In this document: positions 1 through 5,245 of the stretch, in pieces
Layout: the number at the start of each line of letters is the position of its first letter
Numbering within the stretch: position 1 is the stretch's first letter
Source of the DNA: Pirellulales bacterium
GTDB taxonomy: Bacteria; Planctomycetota; Planctomycetia; Pirellulales; Thermoguttaceae
Direction: 5' to 3'
Length of the DNA stretch: 5,250 nucleotides
Assembly (NCBI GenBank): GCA_030607895.1
Contig: JAUWJC010000326.1
Location: 1-5,250 of the forward strand
Notes under the pieces: generated by a model
Seen by the model: the letters and a program-made list of their open reading frames with translations, nothing else
Databases searched by the model: none
What the model was told of the DNA's origin: nothing
Position numbers and translations under genes: made by a program

Positions 1-2
1 AA

Positions 3-20
3 CGGCGGGCAAGCCCGCCG
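3..20. repeat. GC-rich perfect palindrome (possible dispersed intergenic repeat unit)
   Basis: Positions 3-9 (CGGCGGG) pair perfectly with 14-20 (CCCGCCG) around a 4-base loop CAAG; the loop's outer bases can also pair. On the - strand the loop reads CTTG closed by a G-C pair, the stable CUUG tetraloop type. No T-tract follows on the + strand, so it is not a classical intrinsic terminator. Similar GGCGGGC-TT-GCCCGCC palindromes followed by TTTAGC-like sequence are, from memory, common between genes in planctomycete genomes. That it belongs to such a family is inference, since only one copy lies in the window. Confidence 0.6.
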
Positions 21-27
21 GCTAAAC

Positions 28-55
28 ACGGTATTTCGTACCGTAAACGGTTACC
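28..55. other. Overlapping small inverted repeats upstream of the gene
   Basis: ACGGTA (28-33) is the reverse complement of TACCGT (39-44). ACCGT (40-44) can instead pair with ACGGT (47-51), and GGTTACC (49-55) is itself a 7-base palindrome. The first two pairings are mutually exclusive because they share 40-44. A short TTTT follows at 58-61 but is too far from either stem for a convincing terminator. These could be an operator, a degenerate repeat tail attached to the palindrome at 3-20, or chance. Confidence 0.3.
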
Positions 56-83
56 TGTTTTCTCCACTCCCCGGCAGAAGACC

Positions 84-112
84 TTGACACGGATGTCGCC
101 GTAGCTGAAGAT
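84..112 (+). promoter_or_regulatory. Weak sigma-70-like promoter candidate for the large gene
   Basis: A perfect -35 consensus TTGACA lies at 84-89. Seventeen bases later, 107-112 reads GAAGAT, which matches TATAAT at only three positions, including the important second A and final T. The element is about 65 bases upstream of the ATG, a plausible leader length. The poor -10 makes this a tentative call; the TTGACA may be chance. Confidence 0.22.
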
Positions 113-163
113 CAGTGGTTAAGCTGAACGTATCTTCCCCCTACCGCGGTTGTTCCCACCTCG

Positions 164-169
164 AAGGAG
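164..169 (+). promoter_or_regulatory. Ribosome binding site that fixes the start at 177
   Basis: AAGGAG at 164-169 is a near-perfect Shine-Dalgarno sequence, 7 bases before the ATG at 177. It lies inside the open frame that could also begin with TTG at 150. The TTG therefore lacks support, and the ATG, which leads straight into a signal peptide, is the start. Confidence 0.85.
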
Positions 170-176
170 ACAGCTC

Positions 177-251
177 ATGTCAAGTTGCCAGCGTCCTTTT
201 GTGTTTTCTGTTGTTCTGACGGGTTTTCTTGCGGCAAGCGGAGTTCGGGCC
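177..251 (+). other. Sec signal peptide (residues 1-25)
   Basis: An N-region with one arginine (R6) precedes a hydrophobic core (residues 7-20, rich in F, V, L and A). It ends V23-R24-A25, a good -3/-1 signal peptidase I site, with mature G26-D27-W28. There is no cysteine at the cleavage point, so this is not a lipoprotein signal. It places the whole protein, including the methyltransferase-like domain, outside the cytoplasm. Confidence 0.85.
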
Positions 252-3200
252 GGCGACTGGCCCATGTATCGGCACGACCTGGCGCGGAGCGGCCGGGCGG
301 CCGAGAAGTTGCAGAGCCCCCTTCATCGCCAGTGGACATATCGGGCGGCCCATGCCCCCATGCCTGCCTGGCCCGAGCCGAGCAGGGAACTGAACCGCGT
401 GGCGTTCGACTATGCGTATGACGCCGTTGTGGCGGGTGGTTTGGCCTATTTCGGCTCCTCGGCCGACCACAAGGTCTACGCCGTTGATTTGCAGAGCGGA
501 CAGCAGCGGTGGAGCTTCTTTACCGAAGGCCCGGTACGCTTTTCTCCGGCGGTCGAGGGAGGCCGGGTATTCGTCGCCTCGGACGACGGACGGCTCTATT
601 GCCTTTCGGCGGCCGAAGGCAAGTTGCTATGGAGTTTCTCGGGCGCGCCGCGGCAGGAGAAGATCATCGGCAACGAGCGGCTGATCTCGCGCTGGCCGTT
701 GCGCAGCGGAGTTGTCGTGGCGGACGGAATCGTCTACTTCTCGGCCGGCATGTGGCCGAACGAAGGTGTCTATCTCTACGCACTTCGCGCCGACAGCGGA
801 GCGGTCATCTGGAAGAACGAAACCTGCGGCATGGATTACCGCCAACAACCACACCCGCCGGCCTGCTCGGTGACCGGCGTGGCTCCGCAAGGATACCTGC
901 TGGGGCACAAGGATCAGTTGTTCGTTCCCACCGGCCGCAACGTGACGGCCGCCTTCGACCGCCCGAGCGGAAAAATGCTCTACTACCAGAGCCGTCCCCG
1001 AAGTTGGGGCGACCGCTGGGGTGGCTCTTGGAACATGCTTGTCGACGGGCTGCTCTTTGCGTGGCGATGCCACATCGGGCCGGATATCAACGTCCAACCG
1101 GGTGAATTTCCGCCCAATAAAGACGATGGAATAGCCACTTTCGACACGGCAACCGGCACAATCAAACGCGATTTTCCCGGCAAACGGCGGGTTGTGGTCA
1201 GCGGCAATATTCTCTACGCCACGGGAAGCGGCAAGCTGAGCGCCTACGACTGGAAAGCCTGGGCCAAGGGCGACGGTCTTTCGGCCTGCACCAAATGGGA
1301 GACCCCACACGGCCGGGCCTATTCGTTGATCGTGGCCGGCAATACCGTGCTGGTTGGCGGGCAAGGAACGGTTACGGCCGTCGACGGCGAGAAGGGCAAC
1401 GTGCTATGGCAGGACAAAGTACCCGGCCAGGTACGCAGTCTGGCCGCGGCCGACGGCCGGCTGCTGGCAAGCACCACCGAAGGCCGGATTGTGTGTTACG
1501 GCCCGAAGGCTATCGACAATCCGCCTGTTACTTCCTCGCCGCCGGCTGCTTCGCCCTACAAGGCCGACACGCCCGACTCGCCGGCCGCCGCTACAGCCCG
1601 ACGCATCATCGAACAGACCGGCAAGAAGGCCGGCTACTGCGTTGTTCTGGGTGCCGGCGACGGGCGGCTGTTGTACCATCTGGCCAGGCAGTCGGACTTG
1701 GAAGTCTACTGCATCGAGCCGGACGCCGAGCGGGCGGCCACGGTGCGTCGGGCGCTGGACGCGGCCGGGCTGTACGGCGTCCGCGTAACGGTCCATCAGG
1801 GAACGCTCGATACGCTGAAGTACCCCGACTACATGGCCGATCTGCTGGTTATTTGCCAGCCCGGCTCGGGAGACATGGCCAATTGGCCGGCCGCCGAGGT
1901 TCGCCGCGTGTTGCGTCCTTGCGGGGGCACGGCGCATGTTGTGGTTGCCGGCTTGACGGGCGGACCGGAGGCGGTCAAAGGATGGCTTACCGGCGGCAAA
2001 GTTCCGCAAGGCGAGATAAGAAACGTGGATGGTGCCGTGCAGGTTGTCCGGGGCAAGCTGCCCGGGGCTGCCAACTGGACGCACCAATATGCAACGGCGG
2101 CCCGGCCCGGCGCTTCGACAGACCAGCGAGTGAAGCTGCCCGTTCGGCTGCTCTGGTTTGGCAAGCCCGGCCCGGCCCGGCTCATCGCCCGACATTGGAA
2201 AGGAGCGGCCCCGCTCTGTGTCGATGGGCGGCTGTTCGTCATCGGGCAATACAGCCTGATGGCCGTCGACGCTTACAACGGCCGTCAACTTTGGCGTCGC
2301 GACCTACCCAGCGTTGGCCGATTCCCGGTCAGTTCGAAGGGAAACAACGTGGCGGCCGACGCCCAGAGTGTTTACATCGCCACCGGCAGGGAGTGTTTGC
2401 GGCTTGACGCGGCCACCGGCAAGACCACGGCCACCTATCAGCTTCCCGCCCCGCCGGCCAATCTGCCGGAAGACATGGCCAAGAAGTGCATCTGGAGCTA
2501 CCTGGCCATCGGCGACAAGGGGATTCTCGGCAGTGCTGGCAACGATGTGGAAGGAAAATACGTCTTCCTCTTGAGCAAAGACGGCAAGCCGCGTTGGACG
2601 TATGCGGCAAGTGGAGTGGTCGGCAATAACTCGCTTGCAATGGACGGCAGCCGGGTCTACCTGATCGATCGAACCAGCCCGGCCGACGTGGCAAAGGCCA
2701 AGAAGCGAGGACAGAGCATTTCGGTGGGGTCCGCACTGCTGGCCATCGACGCGGCAACCGGGAAGGTCGCCTGGCAGACCACCGAGGGCATTGCCGGACG
2801 CGGCGAGTTGTGGCTGGCCGAAGGTGTTCTGCTGGCAACCGGCGGCGGCATGACCGGCTACGCGGCCGACTCCGGAAAAATGCTCTACAACCGAAGCGTG
2901 AAAATGAGCCGCTTTCCCGTGATCGTGGGCGATACGATCTACGGCGAGCCGGCTGCCTACGATCTGCGAACCGGCGAGCCGAAATCCCGCCACAATGCGT
3001 TCACCGGAATCCAGGCCCCCTGGAACTTCGGCAGGTCATACGGTTGCGGCTCGATATCCGGCGGAACCAACCTCTTGATGTTCCGCTCGGGTACGCTGGG
3101 GATGTACGACCTGGCCGGCGACAGCGGGATACACAACTTCGGCGGAGTCCGGGCCGGGTGCCACGTCAACGCCATCGCGGCAGGCGGACTGTTGCTGATG

Positions 3201-5120
3201 CCGCCGTCCGACGCCACTTGCACTTGCTCGTACTGCTACCAGACAACCGTTGCCTTGATGCCTGTCGAGAGAGAGGAGAACTGGTCGGTCTTTTTCAACC
3301 GGCTTCCCAGCACTCGGGTGAAGCAGGCCGCCTTGAATCTCGGCGCGCCGGCCGATCAGCGCGACGCCGCCGGCCGGCTATGGCTTGGAATACCCCGGCC
3401 TAATACGACGGCACGCCGTCACGACATTGCCATTCCCTTCCGCTTTACCTTCAAGGAAGGCTTCGGCCCGTATCGACGCGATACTGAATTGCTGAACATT
3501 GCCGGCACCGACCGGCCGTGGATTTACGCCAGCGGCCTGAAGGGGCTCGGCCGGGCCCAGTTGGACCTTGATATCCTCGACCGCGGAATAGTCGCTTGGC
3601 CCACGAATCAGCCGGCGGATCGGCCCCCGGCGGTCGACGGCCGGTTGGCCGACTCGTGTTGGAACGGATACAAGGCAATTGCCGTCAGCGGAGGCAGCGC
3701 TTCGGTTACGCTGCGATACGACAAGCAGAACCTCTATTTGGCCTACAACCGCCCGGTGTCGGCGGCCGGCCGGAAGGACGAATCGTTCGAGTTGTATCTG
3801 AGCAACCTTGCCGACCGCGCCCGGCCGAGCAAGAAATACCTTCACTTGGGTGCTTCCGCCTCAGGCGCCCGGTACGACGGGATGTGGACCTATGTAACGC
3901 CCGGCTTGCCCGTCCGCGACATCCCACGACTGGATGTCACCATCGACGGCGACCCGGCCGATTGGGCCGGCAAGGGGCTCAGTGTGGTGTCGCTGCCCGG
4001 CCGTGACGGCAAACTCCGGCCGGCGAATGACTTCGACCCGTGCTTCAGAATCGGCTGGAACAACGACGGCCTGTTGATGCTTGCCGAGGTGAAGGATAAT
4101 GTGATTAGCGAATCGGCCGACGCCGGACAACTCGGCCGGGGCGACTCGCTGGAGGTCTTCCTGACACCCAAGCGCGGAACGCCGGAGAGCTACGGCTTCG
4201 TTGTCTCCCCCGGCGGCGATCCGAAGCACCCGAAGGCGAGGAGCCGGTTCGACGATCGCCGCAAGGCGACTGCCGGCGAGAAGCTTACGGCCCGGTTCGT
4301 GGCCAAGAAGACGTCGGGCGGTTATCTGGTCGAGTTGCTTTTGCCCTGGAAGAACCTGAAGATTGCACCGGCCGCCGGCATGGAGTTCGGAATGCAGTTG
4401 TTTGCCAACGACGACGACGGCCGGGGCGACAAGCACCGGTTCCAGGCGCTTTGGCACCCGGCCGGCGATCCCCGTAAAGACCCGCTCTCCTATCAGACCT
4501 TCCGCCTGGCCGACAAGCCGGGCGGGCCGATCGAGTTCAAGCGCGGCACGAAGCGCGACCGGGACGGGCTGTTCGCCGCGGTGGCCCCGTATCCGCTACC
4601 AATCAAGCTGCCGCCGCTGGGTGCAAATGCCGAGGACCCGAAGTATGCCGGCGACTGGTCCAGTGCCGTGCGGGCGGATAAGCAGGCGTTTTCCGCCGAG
4701 GTGGCGATTCCCTGGACGACATTGGCCACGGCCGGGTTGAACAAAAACTCGCTGATGATCGACCTGAACCATCGAGGACCGCTCGGCAGCCCACCGGTTA
4801 TCGGCAAGGGGTTCGAGCGGTTGATTATCGTCCCGGCCGACGCGGCCCGGCCCCGAACACTGTCGGTCCGGTTGCATTTCGCCGAGATCGAAGGCGCGAA
4901 GCCGGGGCAACGGGTCTTCGACGTCAAGCTGCAAGACAAGCTGGTATTGAAGGATTTTGATATTGCCGCGGCCGCCGGCGGGAATCATGCCGTGGTAAAG
5001 CAGTTCGACGGCATCGTGGCCGCCGGGGCGCTAAACGTCGAACTCATCCCAAAGGCAAAAGAACCGTCGGCCATTAGCGCGCCGATCATCAGCGGCATCG
5101 AGTTGATTTCGGCCGATTAA
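177..5120 (+). CDS. Giant secreted PQQ-like beta-propeller protein with embedded methyltransferase-like, CBM9-like and malectin-like domains
   Basis: This intact 1647-residue protein is probably exported to the periplasm or cell surface. A signal peptide (1-25) is followed by W28-P-M-Y-R-H-D, then PQQ/BamB-like blades carrying the docking pattern A-x-D-x-x-(S/T)-G-x-x-x-W (for example D104...W112, D403...W411, D698...W706, D858...W866). The blades fall in two sets (28-442 and 634-1029) separated by a SAM-methyltransferase-like domain (470-614). The C-terminal third carries two CBM9-like domains, one apparently nested in the other, and a malectin-like domain. From memory, planctomycetes encode many such large PQQ-like proteins, including some with an internal methyltransferase domain; none has a function I can name. 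PQQ-dependent dehydrogenase activity is not indicated. The likely role, inferred from domains only, is binding of a protein or polysaccharide outside the cytoplasm. The start is set by AAGGAG 7 bases upstream. The gene appears monocistronic within the window, with no frameshift or truncation. Confidence 0.93.
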   Translation: MSSCQRPFVFSVVLTGFLAASGVRAGDWPMYRHDLARSGRAAEKLQSPLHRQWTYRAAHAPMPAWPEPSRELNRVAFDYAYDAVVAGGLAYFGSSADHKVYAVDLQSGQQRWSFFTEGPVRFSPAVEGGRVFVASDDGRLYCLSAAEGKLLWSFSGAPRQEKIIGNERLISRWPLRSGVVVADGIVYFSAGMWPNEGVYLYALRADSGAVIWKNETCGMDYRQQPHPPACSVTGVAPQGYLLGHKDQLFVPTGRNVTAAFDRPSGKMLYYQSRPRSWGDRWGGSWNMLVDGLLFAWRCHIGPDINVQPGEFPPNKDDGIATFDTATGTIKRDFPGKRRVVVSGNILYATGSGKLSAYDWKAWAKGDGLSACTKWETPHGRAYSLIVAGNTVLVGGQGTVTAVDGEKGNVLWQDKVPGQVRSLAAADGRLLASTTEGRIVCYGPKAIDNPPVTSSPPAASPYKADTPDSPAAATARRIIEQTGKKAGYCVVLGAGDGRLLYHLARQSDLEVYCIEPDAERAATVRRALDAAGLYGVRVTVHQGTLDTLKYPDYMADLLVICQPGSGDMANWPAAEVRRVLRPCGGTAHVVVAGLTGGPEAVKGWLTGGKVPQGEIRNVDGAVQVVRGKLPGAANWTHQYATAARPGASTDQRVKLPVRLLWFGKPGPARLIARHWKGAAPLCVDGRLFVIGQYSLMAVDAYNGRQLWRRDLPSVGRFPVSSKGNNVAADAQSVYIATGRECLRLDAATGKTTATYQLPAPPANLPEDMAKKCIWSYLAIGDKGILGSAGNDVEGKYVFLLSKDGKPRWTYAASGVVGNNSLAMDGSRVYLIDRTSPADVAKAKKRGQSISVGSALLAIDAATGKVAWQTTEGIAGRGELWLAEGVLLATGGGMTGYAADSGKMLYNRSVKMSRFPVIVGDTIYGEPAAYDLRTGEPKSRHNAFTGIQAPWNFGRSYGCGSISGGTNLLMFRSGTLGMYDLAGDSGIHNFGGVRAGCHVNAIAAGGLLLMPPSDATCTCSYCYQTTVALMPVEREENWSVFFNRLPSTRVKQAALNLGAPADQRDAAGRLWLGIPRPNTTARRHDIAIPFRFTFKEGFGPYRRDTELLNIAGTDRPWIYASGLKGLGRAQLDLDILDRGIVAWPTNQPADRPPAVDGRLADSCWNGYKAIAVSGGSASVTLRYDKQNLYLAYNRPVSAAGRKDESFELYLSNLADRARPSKKYLHLGASASGARYDGMWTYVTPGLPVRDIPRLDVTIDGDPADWAGKGLSVVSLPGRDGKLRPANDFDPCFRIGWNNDGLLMLAEVKDNVISESADAGQLGRGDSLEVFLTPKRGTPESYGFVVSPGGDPKHPKARSRFDDRRKATAGEKLTARFVAKKTSGGYLVELLLPWKNLKIAPAAGMEFGMQLFANDDDGRGDKHRFQALWHPAGDPRKDPLSYQTFRLADKPGGPIEFKRGTKRDRDGLFAAVAPYPLPIKLPPLGANAEDPKYAGDWSSAVRADKQAFSAEVAIPWTTLATAGLNKNSLMIDLNHRGPLGSPPVIGKGFERLIIVPADAARPRTLSVRLHFAEIEGAKPGQRVFDVKLQDKLVLKDFDIAAAAGGNHAVVKQFDGIVAAGALNVELIPKAKEPSAISAPIISGIELISAD
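258..1502 (+). other. First PQQ/BamB-like propeller blade set (residues 28-442)
   Basis: Repeated blades of the form V-Y-A-V-D-x-x-S-G-x-x-x-W occur near residues 100-112, 140-152, 198-212 and 399-411. The middle carries a less regular stretch (about 215-330) with Q-Q-P-H, P-T-G-R and A-A-F-D-R. I associate such stretches with planctomycete members of this group. The segment closes with a final R-I-V-C-Y-G strand (to 442) and then a Pro/Ser/Ala-rich linker (443-469) before the methyltransferase-like domain. Four to six blades are visible, too few for a standard eight-bladed ring, which suggests that the second set completes it or forms its own ring. Confidence 0.8.
1584..2018 (+). other. Class I SAM-methyltransferase-like Rossmann domain (residues 470-614)
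   Basis: Motif I is V489-V-L-G-A-G-D-G496, the glycine-rich loop G-x-G-x-G that binds S-adenosylmethionine. The second strand ends in E514 (Y-C-I-E-P-D), the acidic residue expected to hold the ribose hydroxyls. H540-Q-G-T-L-D545 fits the adenine-contacting region. D555-L-L-V-I-C-Q-P562 is the strand-4 motif, but it lacks the N/D-P-P-Y of amino-methyltransferases. V578-L-R-P-C-G-G584 resembles the usual L-x-P-G-G turn with an extra cysteine. The SAM pocket looks intact, but no catalytic residue can be assigned. The domain interrupts the propeller and, given the signal peptide, should be exported. Confidence 0.78.
2076..3263 (+). other. Second PQQ/BamB-like propeller blade set (residues 634-1029)
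   Basis: The segment opens with W634-T-H-Q-Y and continues with blades around M695-A-V-D-A-Y-N-G-x-x-L-W706, R742-L-D-A-A-T-G748 and A-I-D858-A-A-T-G-K-V-A-W866. It ends in A-G-C-H-V-N and the cluster C1015-T-C-S-Y-C1020 before V-A-L-M-P1029. The G-C-x-x-N...C-x-C-S-Y order is one I recall from other planctomycete PQQ-like proteins, but I cannot confirm this here. The cysteines may form disulfides in the exported protein. Confidence 0.78.
3321..3572 (+). other. Post-propeller connector region (residues 1049-1132)
   Basis: The connector includes A1052-L-N-L-G-A-P-A-D-Q-R1062, L1068-W-L-G-I-P-R-P1075 and P1114-W-I-Y-A-S-G-L1121-K-G-L. The N-x-G-x-x-x-D...G-x-L-W-L pattern resembles the start of malectin-like or NPCBM-like jelly-roll modules. 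From memory it is a recurrent tail after planctomycete PQQ-like propellers. I cannot assign it firmly to a named domain. It bridges the propeller and the CBM9-like modules. Confidence 0.5.
3624..3905 (+). other. N-terminal half of a split CBM9-like domain (residues 1150-1243)
   Basis: The CBM9/DOMON-type opening is A1152-V-D-G-R-L-A-D-S-C-W1162 (the P-x-x-D-G-x-L-x-x-x-x-W pattern). It is followed by the strand R1180-Y-D-K-Q-N-L-Y-L-A-Y1190 and the strand E1202-S-F-E-L-Y-L1208. The domain stops after A-S-G-A-R-Y-D-G-M-W, before the closing strands that normally carry the V-x-I-P-W motif. Those closing strands appear about 250 residues later (1492-1553). Confidence 0.65.
3930..4514 (+). other. 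Complete CBM9-like domain, apparently inserted in another (residues 1252-1446)
   Basis: The domain begins with I1256-D-G-D-P-A-D-W1263 and continues through F-R-I-G-W-N-N-D-G-L-L-M-L-A-E-V. It then has G1322-D-S-L-E-V-F-L1329, L1388-L-P-W-K-N-L with W1391, F1404-G-M-Q-L-F-A-N-D-D-D1414, and a closing Y1439-Q-T-F-R-L. All landmarks of a family 9 carbohydrate-binding-type module are present in order and at normal length (about 195 residues). The family is known to bind sugars in xylanases, but many environmental members have unknown ligands. Confidence 0.8.
4650..4835 (+). other. C-terminal half of the split CBM9-like domain (residues 1492-1553)
   Basis: G1492-D-W-S-S-A-V is followed by the strand A1504-F-S-A-E-V-A-I-P-W1513, the CBM9 closing motif that the half at 1150-1243 lacks. 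Then come L-M-I-D-L-N-H-R and G1545-F-E-R-L-I-I-V-P1553. No CBM9 opening (D-G-x-x-x-x-x-W) precedes it after residue 1446, so it reads as the second half of the earlier domain. Confidence 0.6.
4857..5111 (+). other. Malectin-like C-terminal domain (residues 1561-1645)
   Basis: V1564-R-L-H-F-A-E1570, G-Q-R-V-F-D-V1583, V1590-L-K-D-F-D-I1596 and a closing P-I-I-S-G-I-E-L-I match the landmarks of malectin and malectin-like folds (L-H-F-A-E, R-x-F-D-V, D-x-D-I, then I-x-x-I-E-L). Malectin binds diglucosides in the eukaryotic ER. Bacterial relatives occur as accessory sugar-binding modules. At about 85 residues it is short for a full malectin domain, so the first strands may be missing or shared with the preceding module. 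Confidence 0.75.
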
Positions 5121-5152
5121 CCCCTTTTCCGCTCACTGGTTCTTGCCCGTTA

Positions 5153-5161
5153 TGATATAAT
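5153..5161 (+). promoter_or_regulatory. Extended -10 promoter element for a gene beyond the right edge
   Basis: TGATATAAT at 5153-5161 is a perfect extended -10 (TG, one base, TATAAT at 5156-5161). No good -35 hexamer lies 16-18 bases upstream (5133-5138 reads TCACTG), as is typical of extended -10 promoters. Transcription would start around 5167-5169, leaving a leader of more than 80 bases before the window ends. An AT-rich patch in an otherwise GC-rich region supports the call. Confidence 0.5.
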
Positions 5162-5164
5162 GTT

Positions 5165-5177
5165 AAGGTGAGACCTT
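5165..5177. promoter_or_regulatory. Dyad AAGGT-GAG-ACCTT at the predicted transcription start
   Basis: A perfect 5-base inverted repeat with a 3-base spacer begins three bases after the TATAAT at 5156-5161. It overlaps the expected transcription start, a position suited to an operator or to a hairpin at the 5' end of the transcript. It is short enough to occur by chance. Confidence 0.3.
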
Positions 5178-5245
5178 CGCCCTTCACAACTTACTGCAGG
5201 GTTTGGGCCGAAAAAGGGACCAGGTTTAATTTGCCGGAACGGCCC

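Noticed and set aside
28..61. Intrinsic terminator for an upstream gene
   Set aside because: The stems are only 5-6 base pairs and the TTTT at 58-61 is separated from them by several bases, so the stem-plus-T-tract structure is not met.
150..176. TTG at 150 as an alternative start adding nine residues
   Set aside because: It has no ribosome site upstream, would place three arginines ahead of the signal peptide, and overlaps the AAGGAG at 164-169 that clearly serves the ATG at 177.
177..251. Lipoprotein signal peptide
   Set aside because: The only cysteine is at residue 4, before the hydrophobic core. No lipobox cysteine follows L-A-A-S-G.
627..1364. Open frame of 245 codons on the - strand
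   Set aside because: It is antisense to the first propeller set, has low-complexity composition and no recognisable domain.
2166..2180. Tandem triple CCCGG repeat
   Set aside because: It encodes an ordinary P-G-P-A-R stretch, the repeat unit is not a multiple of three, the frame is intact, and such words are common at this base composition.
1404..2288. Long open frame of 294 codons on the - strand
   Set aside because: It lies opposite the methyltransferase-like and propeller coding sequence, which has clear family motifs. Its translation is rich in Arg, Gly, Ala and Pro with no recognisable domain, as expected for an antisense shadow in GC-rich DNA.
1295..2407. Open frame of 370 codons in another + strand frame
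   Set aside because: It is an out-of-frame shadow of the large gene. Its translation is dominated by Arg, Gly and Ala, has no motif and no ribosome site.
258..3263. PQQ-dependent alcohol or glucose dehydrogenase
   Set aside because: Only the generic blade pattern is present. The vicinal Cys-Cys and the calcium- and PQQ-binding residues of true quinoprotein dehydrogenases are not recognisable, and the methyltransferase-like interruption does not fit.
5121..5223. Long-range pairing of CCCTTTT with AAAAGGG and CTGGT with ACCAG
   Set aside because: The two pairings cross each other and span the promoter-like element, so a single transcript is unlikely to form them. Short complementary words are expected by chance.
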